Notes: a model not told the origin generated them from the letters alone. A DNA stretch of 64,000 nt from CAZAPG01 sp964486935 (GCA_964486935.1 CAZAPG010000016.1:1-64000), one strand, 5' to 3'; counted from the first letter of the stretch, positions 1 through 8,671 are shown. Translations and numbers: made by a program.

Positions 1-87
1 CATTGGTAACCATCGGCCGACTACTGGTGGTAAACATGCGGCCGCCATTTGACAAATACGCTATCTAATATTTTTTGCGCCTCGCTG
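1..87 (+). other. CRISPR leader-side flank
   Basis: No repeat unit is found in these 87 bases, although a repeat would have to appear here if the array continued. The last repeat at the far end of the array is degenerate, which is typical of the trailer end, so this side is inferred to be the leader. The stretch next to the first repeat is AT-rich (TAATATTTTTT at 66-76). No cas gene is visible; any cas operon would lie to the left of the window. Confidence 0.45.
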
Positions 88-1607
88 GTCGCTCCCCCCA
101 CGGGGAGCGTGGATTGAAACATCTTGAGCGCATCATATCGCCACCGTGAACCGTGTCGCTCCCCCCACGGGGAGCGTGGATTGAAACAAGCAGATGTTTG
201 TTGACCCCTGGCAGGCGGGCCGGGTCGCTCCCCCCACGGGGAGCGTGGATTGAAACGGGTGCGGCGCTGCGTTAGTTCGTTCCAGGTCACGTCGCTCCCC
301 CCACGGGGAGCGTGGATTGAAACAGCGTCATAATGGGCCTGTCGTTCAGGTTTTTGGGTCGCTCCCCCCACGGGGAGCGTGGATTGAAACCGGCAATTTG
401 TAAGCGCAAATCATCCCGGCCCGCTCGTCGCTCCCCCCACGGGGAGCGTGGATTGAAACAATCGTACCGGGAAACACAAGCCCATCCAATACGTCGCTCC
501 CCCCACGGGGAGCGTGGATTGAAACAAAAGCGCGTTGGCGCGACCAGGGACAAGCGGAAATGTCGCTCCCCCCACGGGGAGCGTGGATTGAAACTCTGGC
601 GCGAGGGCCGTTTCGATGACGCCGAGGGGTGTCGCTCCCCCCACGGGGAGCGTGGATTGAAACCTATCGGTAGAACCGTTGTTCTGGCTGGGAATATGTC
701 GCTCCCCCCACGGGGAGCGTGGATTGAAACCCGATATGGCACGGGGCAGGGAGTCAATAACATCGTCGCTCCCCCCACGGGGAGCGTGGATTGAAACGCC
801 GCTGTATAAATAGTTGTGGATTGTTTTGACCGGTCGCTCCCCCCACGGGGAGCGTGGATTGAAACTTATGGTATAATTAGTTTTTGTCTGGCTCATCGAC
901 CGTCGCTCCCCCCACGGGGAGCGTGGATTGAAACATTGTTGCTGGCTATTCTTCAAACGAAAGTATGGTCGCTCCCCCCACGGGGAGCGTGGATTGAAAC
1001 ATCGGCCCAGGATAGACAGGGAATCGCTGCCACGTCGCTCCCCCCACGGGGAGCGTGGATTGAAACAAGCTGATTATCAATTTGAGGCCTGGCGAAAAGA
1101 TGTCGCTCCCCCCACGGGGAGCGTGGATTGAAACATTACGGCCTGGGCATCCCTACCGTTGCCTACCCGTCGCTCCCCCCACGGGGAGCGTGGATTGAAA
1201 CGACAAGTGGGTTATCTTTGTCCCCTGTTGACGTGGTCGCTCCCCCCACGGGGAGCGTGGATTGAAACACGTGAAACAATTTGCGCCCATATGTGCCCCA
1301 AGTCGCTCCCCCCACGGGGAGCGTGGATTGAAACCCGATTTGGCCGAGAGCGACCCAGGTACGGCTATTTAGTCGCTCCCCCCACGGGGAGCGTGGATTG
1401 AAACAACCTCAAACCAGCCATAACCGCCGAATCTGCCAATGTCGCTCCCCCCACGGGGAGCGTGGATTGAAACTTTATAAAAAATTTACGCTAAATTTAC
1501 TAAACTTGTCGCTCCCCCCACGGGGAGCGTGGATTGAAACTCCGTTTGGGTAGCTGCGGGGCGTCAACGTGGTCGTCGCTCCCCCCACGGGGAGCTTGGA
1601 ATCCAAC
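88..1607 (+). CRISPR. CRISPR array, 23 repeats, subtype I-C-like
   Basis: There are 23 copies of a 33-nt repeat that starts GTCGCTCCCC, contains the short palindrome CGCTCCCC/GGGGAGCG and ends GGATTGAAAC. They are separated by 22 spacers of 33-37 nt. Repeat starts: 88, 155, 224, 291, 358, 427, 493, 562, 631, 698, 765, 833, 902, 968, 1034, 1102, 1169, 1236, 1302, 1372, 1441, 1508, 1575. The first 22 repeats look identical. The last (1575-1607) keeps the first 20 nt but diverges over its final 13. Repeat sequence and length match those usually associated with subtype I-C (Cas5-Cas8c-Cas7), an inference from family knowledge because no cas gene is in the window. Transcription is inferred to be left to right from the ATTGAAAC 3' end and the degenerate right end. 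All spacers appear unique by eye. Confidence 0.98.
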
Positions 1608-1728
1608 GAGCAGCGTCGGGCGCTGCTCGGATTGGCGGTCAACCAAAATGGGTTTAAGGTGGCGGGCGACGAAATTGTGTCTGTTGAGGCGCGCCCGCCT
1701 TTTCATGTCCAGTTCGACAATTTATTAG
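1596..1728 (+). pseudogene. possible serine-recombinase C-terminal remnant
   Basis: An open frame of about 45 codons starts inside the degenerate last CRISPR repeat and runs to the tmRNA 3' end. It contains the blocks NEQRRALLGLAV and GDEIVSVEARPPF. An EQRRALL helix followed by a G-D-x-(I/V)-x-x-V strand pair and a P-P-F end resembles the last residues of large serine recombinases. That is an inference from pattern, not a database match. No upstream catalytic part is present, so if correct this is a fragment. It abuts ssrA, a classic integration site. The same bases include an inverted repeat, GAGCAGCG/CGCTGCTC (1608-1628). It could also be a chance open frame. Confidence 0.33.
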
Positions 1729-2129
1729 TGGAGATGGCGGGAGTCGAACCCGCGTCCAAAGAAGCTGGTTGCAAACGTCTACGAGTGTAGGTGGACTTCA
1801 AATTCTTGTTTGGGTTTTGTTAGCCACCAAAGTTCACCCAAACCAGCCGATGCTCTTGGCCGGTGTTTATCGGCGTCACACCAGCGCACCCCAATTTATC
1901 TGGCGCCCTTACGCCGCTCTTGGGGGTAAGCGGAGGTAGGGACGTGACCCGCGTATGGGGTCAATTAGTTGCTACTACTTAACTATGCCGCGAGGGGCAG
2001 AGCGTTGTAGGAGCGACCGAAAGCAGGAACTTTTTCGGCAGTTATTGTTTTTGCCCAGTTTAACGAGTTAGAGCAGCTCGACTCGCAGTTTACAGCCGTC
2101 CACTTCCCTGTCGAAGCCGTTTCATCCCC
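1729..2129 (-). ncRNA. ssrA: transfer-messenger RNA (tmRNA)
   Basis: Read on the minus strand, the RNA begins GGGGATG and ends CATCTCC plus discriminator A, forming a 7-bp acceptor stem with one G-U pair. The 5' part contains the conserved GCTTCGACAGGG-type sequence. The 3' part has the T-arm motif GGGTTCGACTCCCGCC. CCA is not encoded (the next bases are CTA), so it must be added enzymatically. An internal reading frame encodes the proteolysis tag. The RNA rescues ribosomes stalled on broken mRNAs with SmpB, whose gene lies at 10102. Length is about 401 nt, within the usual range for one-piece tmRNA. Confidence 0.96.
1983..2054 (-). other. tmRNA proteolysis-tag reading frame
   Basis: Within ssrA, a resume codon GCA (2054-2052) opens a 23-codon frame ending in TAG (1985-1983). 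The tag starts AKTITAEKVP, continues AFGRSYN and ends ALPLAA. A C-terminal LAA is the feature recognised by ClpXP-type proteases. The usual ALAA end is spaced here as ALPLAA. Frame, length and terminus all fit a genuine tag. Confidence 0.92.
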
Positions 2130-2250
2130 AGGCCGAGAGAAATTATAGCACACAACTGTTAGAGTTTCAATAGAATGTTTAACAAATCTTTAAACGCGCC
2201 GGCTATTTTGATGTTGTCGGTAATTTGAGCCGTTCACCTTTAAAATTTGC

Positions 2251-2280
2251 TTGACAGCGCCTTAGTGTTTGTGCTATTCT
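2251..2280 (+). promoter_or_regulatory. sigma70-type promoter for MBL-fold gene
   Basis: TTGACA (2251-2256) is followed after 18 bp by TATTCT (2275-2280), which has an upstream TG that would make an extended -10. The predicted start of transcription, near 2287, leaves a short leader to the ATG at 2321. Confidence 0.6.
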
Positions 2281-2320
2281 TCACTTGAATTTTCATCTTG
2301 TCTGAAAGGCTTGTCCCACT

Positions 2321-3166
2321 ATGCGGCGTGAGCGCGTCTCCGATGATATTTACGTTTTCACCAGCGATTTATATGCCCAGGTAACGGCTTCGGCGGTGGT
2401 AACGCGTGAGGGTATTGTTGTCATTGACACGTTACCTTTTCCGGTAGAAACCGAAGAAATGATTGAGTATCTTAACTCTTTGGGGATGGGTCCCATAAAA
2501 TATTTGGTCAATACTCACTGGCACGGCGACCATACCAATGGAAATTATCTGTTTAACGACTCGATAGAGCTGGTATGCCACAAACGCTGCCAGCAGGCTA
2601 TGGCCGAATTTGGCGAGCAGGCGCTTGCAGACGCGAAGGAAACTTCGCCTCTGCTTGATGAGGCTGGATTACGCATTCCCAATGTGGTATTTGAAGATGG
2701 CGAGTTGGTGCTGCATGTCGGCAATAAATCCATAGAGTTGGCGCTGACGCCAGGCCATACTTTAGATTCAACGGTGGCCTACGTCAGGGAAGATAAGGTG
2801 CTGCTGGCCGCCGATACGGTGATGCCTGTGCCTTATTTTGTGTGGGGCGACCGGCGTCAGTTTAAAGAGTCGCTAAAGTTGTTAAAAGAATACAACCTTG
2901 AGAGCATTGTTCAAGGGCACGGCGAGGTTTTGCTGCGTGGCGAAATTCCAATAGCGCTTGACTCTAGCATTAAATACCTGGAAGTTTTAGAAGAAAGAGT
3001 AGCCGAGATTATTGAGAAAGGTAAAGGCAAAAAGGCCCTGGAAAAACTAACTATCGACAAATGCGGCAAAAGCCGTATCCCCCTGAATGGTTTGGTGCAG
3101 GATTTACACCTGGCTAATGCCTATGCCATTTATGATGAGCTAACTGGCGCAAACGGCAGCGATTGA
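2321..3166 (+). CDS. metallo-beta-lactamase-fold hydrolase
   Basis: This 281-residue protein belongs to the MBL-fold metallohydrolase superfamily. The first metal motif HWHGDH lies at residues 66-71 (H66, H68, D70, H71). Further ligands are H146 in TPGHT, D165 in AADT and H200 in QGHG, so the full two-zinc site is present. There is no signal peptide, so it should act in the cytoplasm. The substrate cannot be told from sequence; glyoxalase II-like, quinone-related or other thioester or phosphoester hydrolases share this layout. ATG 2321 follows GAAAGG about 12 nt upstream and a clear promoter at 2251-2280. The gene is convergent with murA, with only 14 bases between stops. Confidence 0.85.
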   Translation: MRRERVSDDIYVFTSDLYAQVTASAVVTREGIVVIDTLPFPVETEEMIEYLNSLGMGPIKYLVNTHWHGDHTNGNYLFNDSIELVCHKRCQQAMAEFGEQALADAKETSPLLDEAGLRIPNVVFEDGELVLHVGNKSIELALTPGHTLDSTVAYVREDKVLLAADTVMPVPYFVWGDRRQFKESLKLLKEYNLESIVQGHGEVLLRGEIPIALDSSIKYLEVLEERVAEIIEKGKGKKALEKLTIDKCGKSRIPLNGLVQDLHLANAYAIYDELTGANGSD

Positions 3167-3180
3167 GTTTGATATTTGGC

Positions 3181-4467
3181 TTACTCTTTAACCCGTTTAA
3201 TTCTGGCGCCCAACTCTAGCAGTTTCCCCTCGATGTTTTCATAACCCCGGTCAATCTGCCCAATATTACGAATCACGGTGGTTTCTTCGGCGCACAAAGC
3301 GGCAATAAGCAAGGCGATGCCCGCTCGAATGTCGGGGCTGGAGATGCCTTGCCGCTCGCCCCGCATGGTGCTTGGCCCCTGTACCAGCGCCCGGTGGGGG
3401 TCGCATAGCACAATGCGCGCGCCCATACTGATGAGCCGGTCTACAAAAAAGAGGCGGCTTTCGTACATTTTTTCATGAAATAGCACCGTGCCGGTGGCCT
3501 GAGTGGCGGCTACCAGGGCCACGCTCATCATATCGGCGGGAAAGCCGGGCCAGGGCGCGTCGTCAATTTTGGGGATGGCGTCGCCAATATCGGGCATAAC
3601 CACCAGCAACTGGTTGTTGGGCAAAAATAAATCGTTGCCCCTAATTTCTGGTTTGATGCCCAGCCGCTCAAAGACCATCAGGGTCATGCGTAAATGTTCT
3701 GGCGCGGCGTTTTTGATTAAGATTTCCCCCTCGGTTACGGCAGACAGGGCTATAAAGCTGCCCACCTCCAGATAGTCGGAACTGAGGGTGTATTCTGCCC
3801 CGCCCAACGAGTCGACCCCGTGAATTGTGAGCAGGTTTGAGCTGATTCCTTCAATTTTTGCGCCCATTTTATTGAGCATGTGGCACAAATCCTGCACGTG
3901 GGGTTCTGAGGCGGCGTTGCGGATAATGGTGGTGCCTTCGGCCAGCACAGCGGCCAAAACGGCGTTCTCGGTGGCGGTTACACTGGCTTCTTCCAGCAAA
4001 ATATCCTGTCCCCGCAGCCTTGCGGCGCTGAGTGAAAATTTGCCGTTGTATTTAAACCTGGCGCCCAGCGCCTGCAGGGCCATAATATGGGTGTCGACCC
4101 GCCGCCGGCCAATCTGGTCTCCACCGGGCTGGCACAGGTTGACTTCTCCTTCGCGGGCCAGCAAGGCCCCCATCAATACCAGCGCCCCCCGAATTTTGGC
4201 AAAGCGGGCCGGGTCGGGCGTGGTGTTGGTAATGGTTCCGGCCCGCAGGGTAACGTTATGTTCATCGTGGCGGGTAATTTCCACGCCCAAATCTTCAACA
4301 ATGTTGAGCATCGTGCGCACATCGCCAATATTGGGCAGATTGTGCAGCGTGACCGGTTTATCGGTGAGCAGGGCTGCCGAAATTAGGGGAAAGGCAGCAT
4401 TTTTATTGCCGCTGGGCGTCACAACTCCGTTGAGCGGCGCTTTTCCTTCGATGATGAATGCTTCCAT
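3181..4467 (-). CDS. murA: UDP-N-acetylglucosamine 1-carboxyvinyltransferase (Cys-to-Asp type)
   Basis: MurA transfers enolpyruvate from PEP to UDP-GlcNAc, the first committed step of peptidoglycan synthesis in the cytoplasm. At 428 residues it is full length. K22 in SGNKNAA, the FPADM block and the late DIRAG...IDRGYENIEGKL block are all recognisable. The active-site loop reads GGDQIG: the residue equivalent to E. coli Cys115 is Asp117. In Mycobacterium, Chlamydia and Borrelia enzymes an Asp at this position keeps activity but prevents covalent attack by fosfomycin, so intrinsic fosfomycin insensitivity is inferred. The gene lies downstream of, and in the same direction as, the SAM adenosyltransferase gene (79-bp gap). 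The ribosome binding site is weak. Confidence 0.95.
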   Translation of the reverse strand: MEAFIIEGKAPLNGVVTPSGNKNAAFPLISAALLTDKPVTLHNLPNIGDVRTMLNIVEDLGVEITRHDEHNVTLRAGTITNTTPDPARFAKIRGALVLMGALLAREGEVNLCQPGGDQIGRRRVDTHIMALQALGARFKYNGKFSLSAARLRGQDILLEEASVTATENAVLAAVLAEGTTIIRNAASEPHVQDLCHMLNKMGAKIEGISSNLLTIHGVDSLGGAEYTLSSDYLEVGSFIALSAVTEGEILIKNAAPEHLRMTLMVFERLGIKPEIRGNDLFLPNNQLLVVMPDIGDAIPKIDDAPWPGFPADMMSVALVAATQATGTVLFHEKMYESRLFFVDRLISMGARIVLCDPHRALVQGPSTMRGERQGISSPDIRAGIALLIAALCAEETTVIRNIGQIDRGYENIEGKLLELGARIKRVKE

Positions 4468-4546
4468 AAGCGGGTTTTTGTTAACCTTTTTTTAATTTGC
4501 GCGCTAAATTTAAAATGAGCGGCGCTGTTTCTTTACATATTACCGG

Positions 4547-5326
4547 CTATTGAGAAACCTGCACTACGTCATTCAGTTGCAATCCCAACGCTTTGGCTGC
4601 ATTTCCGTTACGCACGGCAATTTCAACATGGCTGCGATTGCTGCCAATGTAAGCCAGCAGTTCGCCGTCGGGCACGTCGGCAAAGGTGCGGCTGAGTGAT
4701 TTAATAGTGAAGCCGCCGGCCTGAAACCTGATATCTTCGGGCCGGCTGACATCCTGGGCGGTGATATCTAAAATCAGGTTGCCAAAATGGTCAATATGAA
4801 TAACGCGGCATTGACCTTTATTTAATTCCGCGCCAAATTTGGTAATGGTCAGGTTGCTGGCCGGCGGGCCAAACTGGCTTAACGACACGCCGGCGGCAAT
4901 GTGAGCGCAGGCCGGGGCAAAAATATCTCTGCCGTGAAAGGTGGCGCTGGCCGCCGGAAGCTGGTATTTGGGGTTGGTTAGCGTAAAGGCTTCGATGACC
5001 GGGCTTGCGCCCAACACCAAACTGAGCACCCCGTTATCCGGCCCCACAAAAATACCGTGACCGGTTCGCGCGGCCACCGCCCGGCGCTGGCTGCCCACGC
5101 CGGGGTCAACCACCACACAATGAATGGCGCGCGCCGGATAGTAGTCAAACATCTGATACAGCACAAACGCGCCGGCCTGTATATTTTGGGGCGGCACCTG
5201 GTGCGAGATATTGATAATGGTGGCGGTGGGGCAAATGTTTAAGATGACGCCTTGCATGGCCCCTACATAGCCATCGCTAAGGCCAAAATCGGTGGTTAAG
5301 GTGATAATCGGTTGATTGGTTGTCAT
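4547..5326 (-). CDS. SAM hydroxide adenosyltransferase (DUF62 family)
   Basis: The 259-residue protein has the N-terminal LTTDFGLSDGYVGAMQGV signature and the VVVDPGVGSQRRAVA block of the S-adenosyl-L-methionine hydroxide adenosyltransferase family, the fold shared with fluorinase and chlorinase. Family members usually hydrolyse SAM to adenosine and methionine. The FVGPDNGVLS segment and a C-terminal beta-barrel part (from about residue 165) complete the two-domain layout. Halogenase activity is not suggested: the long insertion loop of fluorinases is absent. ATG 5326 follows GGGAG. It is the third gene of a minus-strand run after the P-loop ATPase and enolase-superfamily genes (45-bp gap). 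The physiological role of the family is poorly defined. Confidence 0.85.
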   Translation of the reverse strand: MTTNQPIITLTTDFGLSDGYVGAMQGVILNICPTATIINISHQVPPQNIQAGAFVLYQMFDYYPARAIHCVVVDPGVGSQRRAVAARTGHGIFVGPDNGVLSLVLGASPVIEAFTLTNPKYQLPAASATFHGRDIFAPACAHIAAGVSLSQFGPPASNLTITKFGAELNKGQCRVIHIDHFGNLILDITAQDVSRPEDIRFQAGGFTIKSLSRTFADVPDGELLAYIGSNRSHVEIAVRNGNAAKALGLQLNDVVQVSQ

Positions 5327-5371
5327 TATTTAACTCCCGACCGCCTATTGTACGCAAGCCGGTTGGGAGCG

Positions 5372-6499
5372 TCAAAATTGGCGCGAGGGCGCTGGCTTGT
5401 TTGCAGGTGGGGCCTGGGTAAATTTAGCCAGGCGACTCTCATCGACTGTAATCTCTGCCAATGCATCCAGGTTAATAAACCCGTCTCTGATTTCAATAGG
5501 ACGGTTGACAATGTCATCCTTCAGTTTTAGAAAAAAACTCAATTCCGAAGGGTGGTTGATTCCCTCCAGCCCGGCAAAGAGCGCCGCCCGAATTGTGCCC
5601 AGGGTAGAGCTGGCCTGCGAGCCAACCATAACCCCTTTGCCGCGCTGCCGCGCCGCCGCCAGCATGTGGCGCGAGTGGGTGTAGCCGGTGCGCGCGGTTT
5701 TGATATTGAGAATATCAAAGGTATTGTAGCGCAGTTCGCGGCTCAAATCGCGGGGAGTAAAGGCGCTGTCGTCGGCGATGATGGGCAGAAGGTTGGCGGC
5801 CCGCAGCGCCGCCCGCTCTGGAATCAACTCCACCGGCAGCGGCTCTTCCACGTATAAAATACCCAGGTCGGCCAGTTGGCGCAGTTGCGGCTGGGCCTCG
5901 GCGGGTAGTAGCGTTTCGTTGGCGTCGGCATACAGGCTCACATCGCCGCCGGCAAACTCGGCTTGCAGCGCCTTGATGATGGCAACATCCGCGGCAAAGT
6001 TGCGCCCCACTTTTACTTTGAAGACCCGCGCGCCCCGGTCGTACACATCTCTGGCTTCGGCCAGCATGGTTTGGGGGTCGGAAATACCCAAAATGTAAGA
6101 CGCCCGAATTTTGCGAGCCGGCGGGTTGAGGTAGTCGAGCAAGTTTTTACCCTGCCAGGCGGCCACGGCTTCGTGTAGGCAAATATCTATTGCGCCTTTG
6201 GCCGCGTGATTATTGGCAATTACCGACATTTCTTTGTTGGCCTGCTCAATTTCTAACACGTCCAGCCCAATGAGTCTTGGGGCTAAATGGTGTTGAATAA
6301 TAACCTGAATTGACTCCGGCGTTTCGCCGTAAATGGTGGGCCGGGGCGGGGCCTCGGCCAAACCGATATGGCCGGTATCGGTGATGAGCCGCACCAGCAC
6401 GTGCTCCAGTTCATCCAGCCGGCTGGCTTTGCCCCAACTGAGCGCGCCGGCCATCGGCAGGCGGTAGGTAATGGTTTGAATCTCGGTGATTTTGGGCAT
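5372..6499 (-). CDS. enolase-superfamily enzyme, muconate cycloisomerase subgroup
   Basis: About 375 residues with the N-terminal capping domain and a TIM barrel of the mandelate racemase/muconate-lactonizing enolase group. Visible catalytic elements are the KxK motif in FKVKVG, metal ligands in YADANETL, EEPLP and ADDSAF, and the second acid/base lysine in NIKTARTG. This pattern fits the subgroup containing muconate cycloisomerase, o-succinylbenzoate synthase and dipeptide epimerases. The exact substrate cannot be assigned. The ATG at 6499 was chosen because it follows the upstream stop by 8 bases; an in-frame GTG at 6520 overlaps the upstream gene and is the alternative. It is probably co-transcribed with the P-loop ATPase gene. 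Confidence 0.85.
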   Translation of the reverse strand: MPKITEIQTITYRLPMAGALSWGKASRLDELEHVLVRLITDTGHIGLAEAPPRPTIYGETPESIQVIIQHHLAPRLIGLDVLEIEQANKEMSVIANNHAAKGAIDICLHEAVAAWQGKNLLDYLNPPARKIRASYILGISDPQTMLAEARDVYDRGARVFKVKVGRNFAADVAIIKALQAEFAGGDVSLYADANETLLPAEAQPQLRQLADLGILYVEEPLPVELIPERAALRAANLLPIIADDSAFTPRDLSRELRYNTFDILNIKTARTGYTHSRHMLAAARQRGKGVMVGSQASSTLGTIRAALFAGLEGINHPSELSFFLKLKDDIVNRPIEIRDGFINLDALAEITVDESRLAKFTQAPPANKPAPSRQF

Positions 6500-6507
6500 G
6501 ATTGATA

Positions 6508-7314
6508 TTATTCCAGCCACTCGCCTATTCGCCCGGCCACGGCTTGCGGCGGCAGGGTGGCTGTATCAACCACCAGCACGCGCTCTGGCGGCAGGTGATG
6601 AGTCAGAAAGATGCGGGCCGTGTTTGAGTCGTAATTGCGCCGCTCTTCAACGATGATAGAGATTTTTTTGACAACTTCGCCGGCCGGGTAGCCGGCGGCG
6701 TGGCTGGATTGGGCAATTTGCCGTAGTTGGCCGGCATTGAAAATAGCCTCGATATTGGGAATGGCCCGGAGACCGGCCAGCGTGTTCTGGTCGGGCGGAG
6801 TTTCAATTTGGGTGGTGTCAAAGGCGTCGGCCCGGTTCAACAGGCGGCTGACCCGCACCGTATCGGGGGCATCCAACAGCACAAAACGGGACCGGGGCAG
6901 GGTTTCGGCGGCGTATTGCACTTCGTTTAAGCCGCGCAGCCCATCGAAAAGCAGGCGCGGCCCCACCTGAGCCGGGTCAAGCAGCAGTTGGCCCAGGGCG
7001 TGGGCCATGCCGCCGGGGTGGTGCTGCCGGTAGCGGGCGGTGTATTCAAACCGTTTCACCCGGTCCGACACGGGGGCGGGGGTTTCGCCATCGGTCTGTT
7101 GCAGCGCGCTAATAATCACCTGGTCGGTAATTTGGCGGCGGTTGGGCAGCAGGGTAAAAACAATCTGGGATTGCAGTAGCTCAACCACGGTAGATTTACC
7201 CACGCCGGTTAGCCCCACCATAATCGCCAGCGGAAAATCGGCCAGAGGCTCAAAGGTTGGGGGCACATCTGACGGGTCAATAGAAAAAGCAATGCCATTG
7301 GCTAAAAGTATCAT
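6508..7314 (-). CDS. P-loop NTPase of unknown role
   Basis: A 268-residue soluble protein with a Walker A motif GLTGVGKST at residues 34-42. A hydrophobic strand ending in an acidic residue (RLLFDGL, about 120) could be Walker B. FVLLDAPDTVRVSRLLNR resembles the base- or substrate-binding segment of nucleoside-kinase-like proteins. I do not recognise a named family. It begins the minus-strand operon with the enolase-superfamily and SAM adenosyltransferase genes (8-bp and 45-bp gaps). A kinase or ATPase acting with the enolase-type enzyme is an inference from adjacency only. ATG 7314 has AGGG about 9 nt upstream. Confidence 0.7.
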   Translation of the reverse strand: MILLANGIAFSIDPSDVPPTFEPLADFPLAIMVGLTGVGKSTVVELLQSQIVFTLLPNRRQITDQVIISALQQTDGETPAPVSDRVKRFEYTARYRQHHPGGMAHALGQLLLDPAQVGPRLLFDGLRGLNEVQYAAETLPRSRFVLLDAPDTVRVSRLLNRADAFDTTQIETPPDQNTLAGLRAIPNIEAIFNAGQLRQIAQSSHAAGYPAGEVVKKISIIVEERRNYDSNTARIFLTHHLPPERVLVVDTATLPPQAVAGRIGEWLE

Positions 7315-7393
7315 GCGCGGCTACCCTGCTACCAAAGCTCAATTATAGGCAGCGCACATTTTACCCTCTGGAATGTGCCTTTGTCAATGCTGT

Positions 7394-7422
7394 TTGCACC
7401 ACCTTTCTATCCGTGCTACAAT
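7394..7422 (+). promoter_or_regulatory. promoter for tandem S41 protease genes
   Basis: TTGCAC (7394-7399) and TACAAT (7417-7422) are separated by 17 bp in the divergent region between the P-loop gene and the first S41 gene. Predicted transcription start is near 7429. Confidence 0.55.
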
Positions 7423-7447
7423 TTTAATTCCTGTAATTTTCATCATT

Positions 7448-8671
7448 ATGAAACGAGTCTCATGCATGAAAATTTTAATAAAAGTTGCGGTTACCAGCCT
7501 GGTGGCGTTGATTATTTTTTCTACCGGGGCCGGCGTTGGCTACGCTGTGAGAGATTATGTGGTTAAAGACCAGCCCACCGAAGAAGCAGCCCAGAATCTA
7601 TCGCTCTATTGGGAGGTGTGGAATCGGGTTGAGGAGCAATTTTACGGCGGCGTGCCGGATAACGCGCCGGTTACTTATGGCGCTATTAAAGGTTCGCTGG
7701 CCACGCTCGATGACCCTTACACCATCTTTTTAGAGCCGGAGCCGGCCGCCAAAGAAAAAGCCGACCTGGAGGGTCAATTTGGCGGCATTGGCGCGTTTGT
7801 TAGCCGCGACGAGGATGGCAATGTGCTGCTAGACCCCATGCGCGACCAACCGGCGGCCAAGGCCGGCCTGCAAAAAGATGATATTTTAATTGGCGTGGAT
7901 GGCCTGGAAGTTACGCCCGAAATGTCTATTGATGATATTGTGGGCAAAATTCGGGGCGAGATAGGCACGCCGGTTGTATTGACTATCAGGCGGCAGGGTA
8001 GCGACGAGCCGATTGAGATTACCGTTGTCCGCGCTATTATCGAGACCCCCAGCGCCAATTGGCGCGTTTTAGAGCAAGACCCCACCATTGGCTATGTGCA
8101 GTTGACCGCCTTTACCGAGCGCAGCAATACAGAGTTGAATCAGGCTTTTGACGAACTGGCCGAGCAGGGCGTTCAGGCTTATATTTTAGATTTACGCGGC
8201 AACGGCGGCGGGCTGCTCGATGCGGCGGTTGACGTATCCAGCCAGTTTTTGCGAGATGGCGTGGTGGTGCGCGAGGACCGCCAGAATGAGGGCGAGCGCG
8301 TGTACGAGGTTCGCAGCGGCGGTAAAGCGCTGGACCAGCCGCTGGTGGTGCTGGTCAACGGCGGCACGGCCAGCGCCAGCGAGATTGTAGCCGGCGCCCT
8401 GCAAGATTACGACCGGGCCACCCTGATTGGCGAGCGCACCTTTGGCAAAGGCAGCGTGCAGCTTATTTATGAACTGTCCGACAAATCTCGCTTGCACGTA
8501 ACCGTGGCCAAATGGTTTACCCCCAACGGCCACCTGATTGACGAAACGGGCCTGACCCCCAATATTGAAGTTTTGTTTACCGAAGAAGACCATGCCACCG
8601 GCAACGACCCGCAACTGGCGCGGGCCATTACCTTTTTGCAAAACAAGGAATACGCCAAGGCCGGAAAGTAA
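7448..8671 (+). CDS. S41 family C-terminal processing protease
   Basis: About 407 residues. A single N-terminal membrane segment (VAVTSLVALIIFSTGAGVGYA) would anchor it with the body outside. A PDZ domain follows (DPMRDQPAAKAGLQKDDILIGVDG), then the S41 catalytic core with the Ser motif GGTASASEIVAGAL and the Lys motif GERTFGKGSVQ. CtpA-type enzymes cleave near protein C-termini in the envelope. ATG 7448 was chosen over an upstream frame extension because the membrane segment then falls at the usual place; ATG 7466 is also possible. It is followed 31 bp later by a close paralogue of the same layout, so this is a tandem duplication. Confidence 0.9.
   Translation: MKRVSCMKILIKVAVTSLVALIIFSTGAGVGYAVRDYVVKDQPTEEAAQNLSLYWEVWNRVEEQFYGGVPDNAPVTYGAIKGSLATLDDPYTIFLEPEPAAKEKADLEGQFGGIGAFVSRDEDGNVLLDPMRDQPAAKAGLQKDDILIGVDGLEVTPEMSIDDIVGKIRGEIGTPVVLTIRRQGSDEPIEITVVRAIIETPSANWRVLEQDPTIGYVQLTAFTERSNTELNQAFDELAEQGVQAYILDLRGNGGGLLDAAVDVSSQFLRDGVVVREDRQNEGERVYEVRSGGKALDQPLVVLVNGGTASASEIVAGALQDYDRATLIGERTFGKGSVQLIYELSDKSRLHVTVAKWFTPNGHLIDETGLTPNIEVLFTEEDHATGNDPQLARAITFLQNKEYAKAGK

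Noticed and set aside
21..1401. Several long open frames with repeated SPHGERGLK, PPRGAWIET or NPRSPWGER
   Set aside because: They are translations of the CRISPR repeats and change register with each spacer; no ribosome binding sites.
1608..1628. Hairpin GAGCAGCG/CGCTGCTC as terminator of the CRISPR transcript
   Set aside because: No T-run follows; it is just as well explained by the codons of the recombinase-like frame.
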